Below are positions 24,725 to 33,856 of a DNA stretch of 64,000 bases, in pieces (positions within the stretch are counted from its first letter, which is position 1; each line of letters opens with the position of its first letter). This stretch comes from UBA2287 sp964479665 (GTDB lineage Bacteria; Bacteroidota; Bacteroidia; Bacteroidales; Tenuifilaceae): positions 1-64,000 of the forward strand of contig CAYZNN010000013.1 of NCBI GenBank assembly GCA_964479665.1, in the 5' to 3' direction. The translations under genes and the position numbers were made by a program. Below the pieces are notes generated by a model that worked only from the letters and a program-made list of their open reading frames with translations, was not told where the DNA came from and searched no databases.

Positions 24725-26356
24725 TTATTGTATCTTAAAGACTAAGTCGTTTAGGTCGCGGGAAGCACCATCGGGGCCAACCGCTTTAACATTGGTAATA
24801 TTTAGAACCTGACCGCTTCGGAGGTTGTTGATAATCCTCTTTTGACCCTCGGTGAAAGTCTGCCCCCTTGCGGCTTCCTCTTGCAGAAAGCCTCCAATGG
24901 TTGCGGAAACGGTGAAGCCAGTAACAGTAAATTTCATATCGAAGTCGAAATCGGGAGGCATTTGAGCAAGCACGCCAAAGGATGCAGCAAGTAGGTTTTT
25001 GGGAACGGTTTTTCCGGTTACGCCAATAACCTGGGGAAGCGGGTCGGGCACCTTCTTAATACGGAACGTTTTCGAACCCATGTTGCGTCTCTGGCCATCA
25101 ACCTCGGCAAATACGGTTACTTGACACGAAGTAGCGCCTGCCCCAGGGATAACCTCAAAGTTATCCCCTTTACGCCTAATGGTTCCTCTATCTATTTGGG
25201 CGCTGATCTTATCCATTGCAATACCCGAAATTGAAATATCTACAGGGTTTTCTATCCCCAAGTAGAAAACGTTCATTTTGGTTGGTGAAATAACAATGTT
25301 GGGGGTTTCTACTAAGTATTCATGCTTAAATGGTCTGCGAATCTTGTTACCTGTAGGTCCTGTAACTTCAATCATGCCAGACCATGAATTTTTTCCTAAC
25401 CTTGAGGCTCTTTCTTTGAACACTCCCCTTCCGTTAACAATGGGTAATGTACGAGAGTCTCCCACAATTTTGTAATCAACCTCCCCCGACTCGTTTCTAT
25501 ATGATTCTACACGTCCAATATAAATCTGAGGGCTTTGGGTAGTATCAGAAGCAGCTAAGAATATTTCGGCGGCAAACTCGTTCCCCTGAATTACATAGCT
25601 TGAGGTTGGTATTACCACTGCATCAATCTTGTTAACCTTAAAATCATCGGCATCAACCTGTTGTAACAGGTAGTTCACAACTTCCGATTCAAGATTAAGT
25701 ACGTCTACCTGAACCTTGGTAAGCTGTGGAAAAACTGCAACCAAAGGAAGATGATCGAAACGAGACGTTTCCCAAGTGTGAATGGTACCATCATCTTTTC
25801 TGGGAGGATCTTCAGTGTTGAGAATGCTGTTTATTGACTCAATTAGCTGAGGTGCTTTATTGGGATCGACAAACGACACTAAGAACTCACGAAACGAAAT
25901 GATTTTATTTTTAAGTTCAAACGCTTTACCATTTTTAGCTGGACCTATAAGAACCTGGCTGCCTACATTCAAATCTCCCTTTTTTCCAAGCTTTGCAGGA
26001 TCAACCTGTTTGTCTTCAGAAATGGCTTTCGATTTTTCTTTTTCTGCGGTTACAACCACTTCTAACTTCAAATCTTGTACGTATGTTAATAGTTCGCTTG
26101 CGCGGCTTCTAACTTCGTCGGCTTTCGTTTTCCAGGGGCCGACCTTGGTGGGATTTAGCGTGTATGCCTTATCAATTTGGTCGTATAGTTTTTCATTCTT
26201 TATTTTGAAACTTCGGGTTGTTCGAGACAATCCATTTTCCACAAGAACAAAAGCATCGAGTACCTCGGCCGAAACGTTCATGGCTAGCATGGCCGTTAGC
26301 ACTAGGTACATCATACCTATCATTTTCTGTCTTGGGGTTTCTTTGCCGTGACCCAT
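24725..26356 (-). CDS. gldM: T9SS / gliding motor protein GldM
   Basis: 543 residues. GldM has one N-terminal membrane helix (here MIGMMYLVLTAMLAMNVS, residues 12-29) and a long periplasmic part of four domains that reaches the GldK/N ring; with GldL it forms the proton-driven motor of the T9SS. The N-terminus MGHGKETPRQKMIGMMYLVLTAMLA, read as two parts, is the family hallmark, and EVLDAFVLVENGL follows. The C-terminal domain with SGIAMDKISAQ and a late VTGFTVSA strand is full length. A gap of 25 bases separates it from gldL. Confidence 0.94.
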   Translation of the reverse strand: MGHGKETPRQKMIGMMYLVLTAMLAMNVSAEVLDAFVLVENGLSRTTRSFKIKNEKLYDQIDKAYTLNPTKVGPWKTKADEVRSRASELLTYVQDLKLEVVVTAEKEKSKAISEDKQVDPAKLGKKGDLNVGSQVLIGPAKNGKAFELKNKIISFREFLVSFVDPNKAPQLIESINSILNTEDPPRKDDGTIHTWETSRFDHLPLVAVFPQLTKVQVDVLNLESEVVNYLLQQVDADDFKVNKIDAVVIPTSSYVIQGNEFAAEIFLAASDTTQSPQIYIGRVESYRNESGEVDYKIVGDSRTLPIVNGRGVFKERASRLGKNSWSGMIEVTGPTGNKIRRPFKHEYLVETPNIVISPTKMNVFYLGIENPVDISISGIAMDKISAQIDRGTIRRKGDNFEVIPGAGATSCQVTVFAEVDGQRRNMGSKTFRIKKVPDPLPQVIGVTGKTVPKNLLAASFGVLAQMPPDFDFDMKFTVTGFTVSATIGGFLQEEAARGQTFTEGQKRIINNLRSGQVLNITNVKAVGPDGASRDLNDLVFKIQ

Positions 26357-26381
26357 AGTTGGATATTACCTAAGGTGAAAT

Positions 26382-27524
26382 TTATTTACCATTCGACATA
26401 ACATTCATGGCCGAAAGCATATTGCCATAAACGGTATTTAAATTAGAGATGTTTTTATTCAGTAAGCCAAGAGCTTCCGTAAACTTCTCGGTTTCGCTAA
26501 CAGACATATTTAACTTCTTTATCATACCCTCTACCCCAGAATAAACCGATTCAGATTGTTTTAGACGTTCGGTTGTTCCCTGCAAATGTAGTTCATGAGC
26601 TGCATTAAGGGCTGCCATGCTTTTATTCAACTTTTCGAGCTGTTCATGGTAATTTCCGCTATCCTTAGAAACAACTTCTCCATTGGCGCGCATAGCATCG
26701 GCAAGTTGGCTATATGTTGCAGTGAGGTTAGCTGCTGCTCCACTAATCTGCGAGGCAACCTCATTGCCCGACTGCACTATACGCTGACTTACTGTTTCGC
26801 CAGCTTTAGATAAAGAATCTTCAAGGCTATTTACCGAACGGCTAACACCGCTCATGAAATTTTGTCCACTTTCTGCAACATTGCCTGCGGTTTTTTGGAA
26901 ACTCTCAGCGAGAATGTTAACCGATTCGTTGAGAACCTCGCCGCTTTGTTGATAGCTGTTGGTGAAGTTCGAAACGGCACCAGTTGCTTGTTTCATCCGG
27001 TCGGTAAACTGATTGGTTGCAGATGCTGCCTCTGAAATATCGGCAATTTTTGCAGATGCTTCGCTCAGCTTATTAAGGCCCTTACTAACCTTTTCCAAAA
27101 GTTCGGGACTCAGTTCTGCGCTTTCAAGCATTCTGTTCAGCTTATCAGAATAGCCAGCGGGGGCTCCGTGGCTTACAGCAACGCCACCACCAATTGCGGC
27201 AACTAATGCCTCTTTTAGTGAATCAGCGTTGAGACCTTCGTTGTTTTTTCTGTAGTTTCGAATTTCTTCTTCATCATCCATCATGGCAAGTTCCGGATAA
27301 ACTAAAGTCCAGTCAACCTCTTCGTGAATGGGCTCAAAGGCTGAGAAGAAGAAAATGATAACCTCAACTGTCATACCTATGGTTAGCATCTCACCAGCAA
27401 AAGGCCAGTGCTGAAGTTTAAAAAGTGCTCCGGCAAGCACAACTGCAGCACCCCAACCGTAGAGGTACTTCATGAAGTTCTTATATTTCTTACCTTGTAC
27501 TATTTCAGATATGTTGAATCCCAT
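26382..27524 (-). CDS. gldL: T9SS / gliding motor protein GldL
   Basis: 380 residues. Two membrane helices at about residues 20-37 and 45-62 (LYGWGAAVVLAGALFKLQHWPF, read as two parts, then GEMLTIGMTVEVIIFFF) hold acidic residues E45 and E54 that are candidates for the proton path. The rest is a long cytoplasmic region of heptad-like coiled coil rich in S, A and N with repeated SGVS/AGETV segments. GldL is the stator-like subunit that drives GldM. It lies between gldK (34 bases) and gldM in the standard order. Confidence 0.93.
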   Translation of the reverse strand: MGFNISEIVQGKKYKNFMKYLYGWGAAVVLAGALFKLQHWPFAGEMLTIGMTVEVIIFFFSAFEPIHEEVDWTLVYPELAMMDDEEEIRNYRKNNEGLNADSLKEALVAAIGGGVAVSHGAPAGYSDKLNRMLESAELSPELLEKVSKGLNKLSEASAKIADISEAASATNQFTDRMKQATGAVSNFTNSYQQSGEVLNESVNILAESFQKTAGNVAESGQNFMSGVSRSVNSLEDSLSKAGETVSQRIVQSGNEVASQISGAAANLTATYSQLADAMRANGEVVSKDSGNYHEQLEKLNKSMAALNAAHELHLQGTTERLKQSESVYSGVEGMIKKLNMSVSETEKFTEALGLLNKNISNLNTVYGNMLSAMNVMSNGK

Positions 27525-27558
27525 ATGATTAAATTGTTAGGGTGGATGTCAAGGGTAA

Positions 27559-28896
27559 CTATTTTGAGCCTAGATAAGAACGTACGCACCTGAAACCGAT
27601 ATACGACTTTGAAGTATCTTGGTATTCATAGGTTCGAGCCCCAACCTGAAGGAAATAACCAATATCCTTCCAGCTACCTCCTCTAACAACCTTGCGTTTT
27701 AATGCAGGAGGATCATTAGGCTTTGCATTGTATTTATAATCGGGGTTCATATCGTGAATGAAGGAGTATGCGCTTTCGTCGAAAGCATTGGCAGTCCACT
27801 CGGCAACATTACCCGACATATCGTATAATCCATAATCGTTAGGCTGGTAACTGGCAACAGGGAGTGTTGTAAAACCACCATCGTCGACATAATTACCGCG
27901 AAGCGGTTTAAAGTTAGCCAAGAAGCAGCCTTCTGAGTTTCGAGTATAGGGGCCACCCCATGGATACATTCCAAGGTCTAATCCGCCACGAGCAGCATAT
28001 TCCCATTCTGCTTCAGTAGGTAAACGGAAGTCTGAAACATATGAATATCCACCACGAGCTAAAAATTTATTAAGGTATTGGGTTCTCCAAATGGTAAAGG
28101 CATAAGCTTGCCTCCACGAAACACCAACAACTGGGTAATTGTCGAATGAAGGATGCCAGAAATAATGGGTAGCGTAGGGTTCGTTAAAAGAGTATGTAAA
28201 ATCACTAATCCAGCTAAGTGTGTCGGGGTATACATTAACCTTGTCGCGGATAATAAATGCAGAACGATCGGTTACCTTTACAGAAACCCCCATATTGTTA
28301 ATTACCTCAGCGTTCTCTTCATAAACTCCAGTTTCGAAGTTGAAGCGATTCTTTTTTTGTGCAGCCTGCTTCAGGTCAATCCAAAAGAACTCGTACATTA
28401 ACTTTCGGGTATCAATTTCTTTCCGATTATAGAAACGCTCACCTTTGGTATAGTACATCTCATTGAGGATTTCATTTTGCTCCTCATCGCGACCGTCAAT
28501 GAGAATATCCCAGTTCAAAACTGGGGGATCAATCTCGTTTCCAAATTCATCTTCGGAAATGGCAAAGTCGTCAATTTGTTCAGATAGTTTACGGCGTGCT
28601 ATGGAGTCGCGAACATAAAATACGAATTGGCGATATTGGTTATTGGTAATTTCAGCTTGGTCCATCCAAAAGGCGTCAACCGAAATGGTTTTAACTGGGG
28701 CATTTATTGCCCAAGCAACATCCTGATCGTTGCTTCCCATGTTGAACGACCCCATAGGAACAAATACCATGTTGTATGGGGTAGGATCTTGGTAGCCTTT
28801 TCTACCAGGAACCCCTACGAGTTCACCATTATCGCCTGAAGCACATCCACTTAGTAGTACCGCAACGAAAACAACTGGAACAAGAAACTTTTTCAT
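27559..28896 (-). CDS. gldK: T9SS / gliding lipoprotein GldK
   Basis: 445 residues. Signal peptide II with lipobox LLSGC (Cys near residue 18). The remainder is a formylglycine-generating-enzyme-like (SUMF1) domain: GSFNMGSNDQD near residue 49, FRLPTEAEWEYAARGG near 295, DMSGNVAEWT near 360, RGGSW and GFRCVRS at the end. In GldK this fold is structural; it makes the ring with GldN at the outer membrane. It is the first gldK-N gene and follows porP by 56 bases. Confidence 0.93.
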   Translation of the reverse strand: MKKFLVPVVFVAVLLSGCASGDNGELVGVPGRKGYQDPTPYNMVFVPMGSFNMGSNDQDVAWAINAPVKTISVDAFWMDQAEITNNQYRQFVFYVRDSIARRKLSEQIDDFAISEDEFGNEIDPPVLNWDILIDGRDEEQNEILNEMYYTKGERFYNRKEIDTRKLMYEFFWIDLKQAAQKKNRFNFETGVYEENAEVINNMGVSVKVTDRSAFIIRDKVNVYPDTLSWISDFTYSFNEPYATHYFWHPSFDNYPVVGVSWRQAYAFTIWRTQYLNKFLARGGYSYVSDFRLPTEAEWEYAARGGLDLGMYPWGGPYTRNSEGCFLANFKPLRGNYVDDGGFTTLPVASYQPNDYGLYDMSGNVAEWTANAFDESAYSFIHDMNPDYKYNAKPNDPPALKRKVVRGGSWKDIGYFLQVGARTYEYQDTSKSYIGFRCVRSYLGSK

Positions 28897-28952
28897 AGCA
28901 CTTCGTTTATTAATGCAAATAACGTAAAATATTTTAAAATCGCCTTAATTAA

Positions 28953-29888
28953 CTATAAAAATCTTATGCTCTTATACTGTTGTGGTGGCTTTTCTTTTTT
29001 TAGCGTAAAACTGTAGCCGAGCATAAATTCGTGTGATCCGCTGTTGTAACTGCTGATTTTTGTTGTAGAGAAATCGAAAGCGTAGCCAATTCGAAGCCCG
29101 CTAAAAATTTCGGCGCCAACCATGGCAGCCACAGCTTCACCAACACGATATGAAACGCCGCCCCAAAACCTTTTATTATAAATTAGGTTGGTATTTAGAG
29201 ACAATATTGATGTAGAAAGGGTTGTTCCAACAAACACGGAGGGGTTTACTTCCCACTGTTTATTGGGAAGAGCAAGAAAATAACCTCCGCAAAGGTAGAA
29301 ATGCGTTTTATAGTGCGAAGGGTTAACGGCTTTGTTGTTTTTCGACTGATTTAAATGGGTAGCCGAAAAGCCGAAATACATTTGATCATTATTGTAAAAT
29401 AGACCCAAGCCCAAGTCTAGGTTCACCGAGGTTTCTTCCTTCTGTGGCACTGCAACATCGCCCGATGCTACAGGAAAATTCCATGTTGGGTTCATGGTGT
29501 TATTTACCACCCCTCCATTTATACCAATAGCCAAGTTGCCGGCACGCACAATTTTGAAGCGATATGCGTATGATAAAGCAACGCCAATATCGGAATTAAA
29601 GCCAAATCGATCGTTTGTGATGTTTAATCCAGCACCATGCGATTTGCCAAAAAGGGTAAAAGGAGAATTAATGTTCACTACGGTAGTTATCGGAGCGCCA
29701 TCGCCAAAACCAACCCACTGTAGCCTATTAATAGCAGTTGCGTTTATCATGTCTGAGCTTCCGGCAAAGCCAGGATTAATGGCCATGTGGTTAAACATGT
29801 TATGGCTAAAATGTGGATCCTGTTGAGCAAAAACCGTAATGGTTAGAAGCCCAATCAGTATGAAAGCGAAAAATCTCTTTACAACCAT
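28953..29888 (-). CDS. PorP/SprF family outer-membrane protein
   Basis: 311 residues, signal peptide ending FA-QQ, then QQDPHFSHNMFNHMAINPGFAGS, whose core (INPGFAGS, residues 37-44) is the hallmark of the PorP/SprF family. The rest alternates in the manner of a 14-strand beta-barrel and ends with a typical barrel strand (EFMLGYSFTL) near the C-terminus. PorP-type proteins anchor parts of the T9SS or individual cargo at the outer membrane. Placed directly before gldK, this copy is the likely PorP of the core machine. Confidence 0.88.
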   Translation of the reverse strand: MVVKRFFAFILIGLLTITVFAQQDPHFSHNMFNHMAINPGFAGSSDMINATAINRLQWVGFGDGAPITTVVNINSPFTLFGKSHGAGLNITNDRFGFNSDIGVALSYAYRFKIVRAGNLAIGINGGVVNNTMNPTWNFPVASGDVAVPQKEETSVNLDLGLGLFYNNDQMYFGFSATHLNQSKNNKAVNPSHYKTHFYLCGGYFLALPNKQWEVNPSVFVGTTLSTSILSLNTNLIYNKRFWGGVSYRVGEAVAAMVGAEIFSGLRIGYAFDFSTTKISSYNSGSHEFMLGYSFTLKKEKPPQQYKSIRFL

Positions 29889-29950
29889 TTGTGGTTAATT
29901 CTTGCTATTTATGAAACGGAAGGTAAAGTAAATAAAAAAATAGATTCCAA

Positions 29951-29958
29951 CAAAATTA
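29951..29958 (-). promoter_or_regulatory. Candidate -7 box for the porP-gldKLMN operon
   Basis: TAATTTTG on the minus strand, exact consensus, about 63 bases before the porP ATG at 29888. The 221-base gap from 29889 to 30109 otherwise shows only AT-rich DNA with a weak stem near 30046-30059. The -33 element is imperfect. Confidence 0.42.
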
Positions 29959-30109
29959 TCAACAATTTAATGTTAATAAACCACCCAAAGAAACAATGGC
30001 TTATACTTTCCTTTAGCCTTATAGGTTACCCAATGGAAGAAAAAAACCCTTAAAAGGATGATTTTTTTGACCATAGGCCTTAATATGTGGCGCAAAGAGC
30101 AAAGGTGAT

Positions 30110-31261
30110 TTAAATCATTCTGCTGGAAGCGCGGAGCCATCTTTCGGGTACATCGCCCTTGCTGGCGGCAATATAATCGCTATGCGAGCAGGCAACAATA
30201 ATGGATTCTTTGCCCTTATCTTGCTCGTTACATAACTCCATCCACCAGGATTGGGTTACAATATCCTTTAAGAAAACCATATTTACATTGGGAATTGGAC
30301 TTTTAATGAAAAATCGCTTAAATTTTCTGTTTTGAATGTCTTTCCCTTCCTTTTTTCGAGAATAAAAACCTTCGATAAAGTGCCAAACCACTTGGGCCGC
30401 CAAGTGAGCGCTTTGGCCCGAGGTGTCGTTCTGGAAGTTGTGTTCGAACAAACCAAAAATTTTCGTTTTATTGCTTAACCCAGCAAATCGGCTCAATTGA
30501 CAAGCTTCTTCGGCGTAAAGGCCGTTGGGAGTAGGACAGTTTGTTGATGGGCAATCGCTTTGCCGGATGCTCGAAAGGTCGAAACTGGTAATTTGTGAGT
30601 TTCTGAAAGCGGGTTCTACTTCTTGGATACCATTGCGCAGGAAGCCCAATCGATATAGTTCGTGGTGCTTCGATTCGAGAAGGCGTATTGCCTCGTGGTT
30701 AGTAAGATACCCCTGAAACCCGATGAGGTTTAAGCAATAAAGCCTCTCTCTTTCGGCCTCTGAAATGGGATTTAAAAAACTGCTTGGTGAAAAATCGAAA
30801 GAATTGGGTTCCAAATCAACTTTTGAATCGACAATTGTTATAGAAATGCTTTTTTCCCCATTGCTTAGGGCCTGGTATATTGGGTACGTTAATTCTTGGG
30901 TTCCACCTAAAACAATTAGGGTAAGCTCTTTTTCTAGAGCCAATTCAATAACCAAACGCAGAGCAGCATAGGTATCGGAAGGCGAGTTGGTATTGGCAAT
31001 GTTACCCAAATCCCAAATGTTTTTATGTACCAGAGCTCCTGAAAGGGAGTAAAGATACTTCCTGATGATGTTGGGCGATAGTGAACTTCCCTTGAATGGG
31101 GAGTTTCGATCCTCACAAACCCCAATTATTGCCAGAGACTCACGCTCTATGGTGTCTGGGTTCGAGTCCAAAAACTTCACCCTTCCAAGCATCGATACGT
31201 TTTTAGGAAGACCTTCTGGGAGCAGGTCAACAATAGCAGGCGAAAGGATTTGTGATAGCAT
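30110..31261 (-). CDS. Arginase/formimidoylglutamase-fold protein, likely pseudoenzyme
   Basis: 383 residues with the ureohydrolase layout, but the metal-binding motifs are degraded. Where active enzymes have GG-D-H-S this protein has GGTQE (119-123); where they have D-A-H-x-D it has DSKVD (145-149); where they have S-x-D-x-D it has SFDLS (226-230). Three of the six Mn ligands are therefore lost (two His, one Asp). Arginine or formiminoglutamate hydrolysis is unlikely. It starts two bases after the topA stop, so it is transcribed with topA, and porP-gldKLMN follows. A structural or T9SS-linked role is possible but unproven. Confidence 0.72.
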   Translation of the reverse strand: MLSQILSPAIVDLLPEGLPKNVSMLGRVKFLDSNPDTIERESLAIIGVCEDRNSPFKGSSLSPNIIRKYLYSLSGALVHKNIWDLGNIANTNSPSDTYAALRLVIELALEKELTLIVLGGTQELTYPIYQALSNGEKSISITIVDSKVDLEPNSFDFSPSSFLNPISEAERERLYCLNLIGFQGYLTNHEAIRLLESKHHELYRLGFLRNGIQEVEPAFRNSQITSFDLSSIRQSDCPSTNCPTPNGLYAEEACQLSRFAGLSNKTKIFGLFEHNFQNDTSGQSAHLAAQVVWHFIEGFYSRKKEGKDIQNRKFKRFFIKSPIPNVNMVFLKDIVTQSWWMELCNEQDKGKESIIVACSHSDYIAASKGDVPERWLRASSRMI

Positions 31262-31263
31262 GG

Positions 31264-33597
31264 CTATTTTTTGGTTCTGGTTGTTTTGGCTGTTCTTTTC
31301 CCCTTCTTTGAGTTAGTTGGTTCCTGCCCGTTCACAAATTCAAGGCATTTTTCGTAGGAAAGCGAATCAATTGCGGTTCCTTTAGGCAACTTGTAGTTAT
31401 TCCCCTTAAAAAAGATGTAAGGGCCCCATCTGCCGTTGAGTATTTGGAGTTGCGAATCCTCTTCAAATTGTTTTGCAACCCTTTCAGCAGCTTTTTGGCG
31501 CGATTCTTCAATCAGTTCTATTGCTCTTGCCAATTCGATGGTTAAGGGATCATCCGTTTTTTTAAGAGAAATGAATTTGGAATTATGCAGTACATAGGGG
31601 CCAAAGCGCCCTACGCCAATTACTACCTCTTTTTCCTCATAATTACCTACGCTACGGGGCAGTTTGAATAGCGACAGGGCATCTTCGAGCGTAAGCGATT
31701 CGATCAGTTGACCCTTAAGGAGGCTTGCGTAATGGGGCTTTTCGCCGGTTTCAGCATTAGTCTCTCCCATTTGAACCACAGGACCAAACCTGCCAATTCG
31801 AACCGATACGGTTTTACCCGTTTTGGGATCGAGACCTAAAACTCGCTCGCCCTTACTGTAGTCCGATTCCTTTATGGTTCGTTCAACGTTTTTATGAAAA
31901 GCTTTATAGAATCGATCGATCATTGAGGTCCACTCCTTTTTGCCATCGGCAATTAGGTCGAACTCCTCTTCTACAGAAGCAGTAAAGTTGTAGTTAAGTA
32001 TATTGGTGAAATGTTCAACTAGGAAGTCGTTAACAACCATGCCAATATCGCTCGGAAAAAGTTTAGCTTTTTCGGTTCCAACCGTTTCAGTTTTCTCTTT
32101 CGAATCGATTTTACTTTTCTTTAGGGAATGGATTATGTACTTCCGCTCGCTCCCGGGCCGATCTTCCTTAAGCACATATCCGCGTGAAATAATGGTTGAT
32201 ATGGTGGGGGCATAGGTTGACGGGCGGCCAATTCCCAATTCTTCCAATTTTTTCACCAAGCTGGCTTCTGTGTACCGTGGAGGTCGCTGGGTGAAACGCT
32301 GGGTTGCTAAAATTTCAAGCGGATCGAGCAACTCACCTGCCTTCATGGGAGGTAAAAGTTCTTCGTTTGCTTCGTCCACATCATCGTCGGTTGACTCGAA
32401 ATATACTCTTAAAAAACCATCGAAAAGGAGCACTTCGCCAGTAGCCAAAAATTTGTATTTTGAGTTGGATATATCGATTGTGACAACAGTTTTTTCAATT
32501 TGAGCTTCGCTCATCTGTGAGGCAACGGTTCTTTTCCAAATGAGTTCGTACAATTTTTGTTCGCCAGTGTTTGTCGATACTTTTTGCTTTTCGAGGTAGG
32601 TTGGCCTTATCGCTTCGTGAGCCTCCTGTGCGCCCTTAGCCTTTGTTTTAAAATTACGCACATGCACATACTTAGGTCCAAACTCTTTCTCTATTAAACT
32701 CTTGGCCGACGCAAGGGCAGCATTAGAAAGATTAACGGAGTCGGTACGCATATAGGTAATATGGCCGGCTTCGTATAAACGCTGTGCAAGGGTCATGGTT
32801 TGAGAAACGGAGAATCCCAATTTCCGACTTGCCTCTTGCTGTAAGGTAGAGGTAGTAAAAGGGGGCGCAGGCGATTTTTTGGCCGGCTTTTTAGAAATGT
32901 CGGAAACGGTAAACTTGGCGTGTTTGCAGCTTTCGAGAAATTCAAGTGCTTTAGCCTCTTTTTCAATTCTATCGTTAAGTTCAGCTTTAATTTTTCCTTG
33001 TCCTTGGAATGCGCCCGTTACCCTGAAAAACGATTCCGACTTGAAGCCCAGTACCTCACGTTCCCTTTCTACAATAAGCCGAACGGCTACCGATTGAACC
33101 CTTCCGGCCGATAGCGATGGCTTAACCTTTTTCCAAAGGACAGGGGATAGTTCGAAGCCTACAAGTCGATCGAGCACTCTACGTGCCTGCTGCGCATTCA
33201 CTAGGTCCTGATTAACATAACGGGGGTTTTCAACAGCTTTCTGAATAGCCTCCTTGGTAATTTCGTGAAAAACTATACGCTTGGTTTTCTGTGGCGACAA
33301 CTTTAGCACCTCGCAAAGGTGCCAGGCAATGGCTTCTCCTTCGCGGTCCTCATCGGTAGCGAGCCATACTGTTTCCGACTCCTTGGTAAGCTTCTGGAGT
33401 TCATCAACTACCTTTTTTTTGTCGTCGCTTACAATATATTCAGGTTTAAAGTTGTTATCGATATCAATTCCCAGCTTTTTCTTCGACAGGTCGCGTATAT
33501 GCCCAAAGCTCGATTTTACCGTAAACCCTTTACCTAAAAACTTTTCAATGGTTTTGGCTTTGGCAGGCGACTCAACAATTACCAAGTTCTCTATCAT
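31264..33597 (-). CDS. topA: DNA topoisomerase I
   Basis: 777 residues. Type IA topoisomerase relaxing negative supercoils. Seen: TOPRIM start IVESPAKAKTIEKFLG (residues 7-22) and the acidic DEDREGEAIAWHL near 82; the catalytic tyrosine in HITYMRTDSVNL near 288; HEAIRPT near 330; GIGRPSTYAPTIS near 447. The C-terminal third carries topoisomerase repeat units (GRFGPVVQMG, GRFGPYVLH, GRWGPYIFFKG) instead of the Cys4 zinc fingers of E. coli, and a basic Lys/Arg tail. A good promoter lies just upstream; the arginase-like gene is co-transcribed. Confidence 0.94.
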   Translation of the reverse strand: MIENLVIVESPAKAKTIEKFLGKGFTVKSSFGHIRDLSKKKLGIDIDNNFKPEYIVSDDKKKVVDELQKLTKESETVWLATDEDREGEAIAWHLCEVLKLSPQKTKRIVFHEITKEAIQKAVENPRYVNQDLVNAQQARRVLDRLVGFELSPVLWKKVKPSLSAGRVQSVAVRLIVEREREVLGFKSESFFRVTGAFQGQGKIKAELNDRIEKEAKALEFLESCKHAKFTVSDISKKPAKKSPAPPFTTSTLQQEASRKLGFSVSQTMTLAQRLYEAGHITYMRTDSVNLSNAALASAKSLIEKEFGPKYVHVRNFKTKAKGAQEAHEAIRPTYLEKQKVSTNTGEQKLYELIWKRTVASQMSEAQIEKTVVTIDISNSKYKFLATGEVLLFDGFLRVYFESTDDDVDEANEELLPPMKAGELLDPLEILATQRFTQRPPRYTEASLVKKLEELGIGRPSTYAPTISTIISRGYVLKEDRPGSERKYIIHSLKKSKIDSKEKTETVGTEKAKLFPSDIGMVVNDFLVEHFTNILNYNFTASVEEEFDLIADGKKEWTSMIDRFYKAFHKNVERTIKESDYSKGERVLGLDPKTGKTVSVRIGRFGPVVQMGETNAETGEKPHYASLLKGQLIESLTLEDALSLFKLPRSVGNYEEKEVVIGVGRFGPYVLHNSKFISLKKTDDPLTIELARAIELIEESRQKAAERVAKQFEEDSQLQILNGRWGPYIFFKGNNYKLPKGTAIDSLSYEKCLEFVNGQEPTNSKKGKRTAKTTRTKK

Positions 33598-33628
33598 TTA
33601 TAATATGGTATTAGCAAGTAAAACGGCA

Positions 33629-33660
33629 CAAAGTAAAGCAATTACAAAACGAACTACAAA
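33629..33660 (-). promoter_or_regulatory. Promoter of topA
   Basis: On the minus strand: TTTG (33657-33660), 20 bases, then TTACTTTG (33629-33636), one mismatch from TAnnTTTG. The predicted start lies about 25 bases before the ATG at 33597. The remaining 200 bases up to 33857 are AT-rich with no other clear signal. Confidence 0.55.
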
Positions 33661-33856
33661 ATTTTACATAAATTATATGTTTAAAGCCTATAAACACTGA
33701 GGGTGTAGGTAATGCAAGAAAAAAAACGGAAATGAATTTGCTAAAATGCGAAACAAATATCAAACTATATTGAACCCGTTGAACCGAATTAGATGAGGTA
33801 CTTTTCATACACCATTCTTTCTAATATTATGTTAATAGTGCCTTGCAAAATGAATT

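Noticed and set aside
30046..30059. Terminator after the arginase-like gene (minus strand)
   Set aside because: The stem is only 5-6 bp with a two-base centre; a T-run follows but the stem is too weak to claim.
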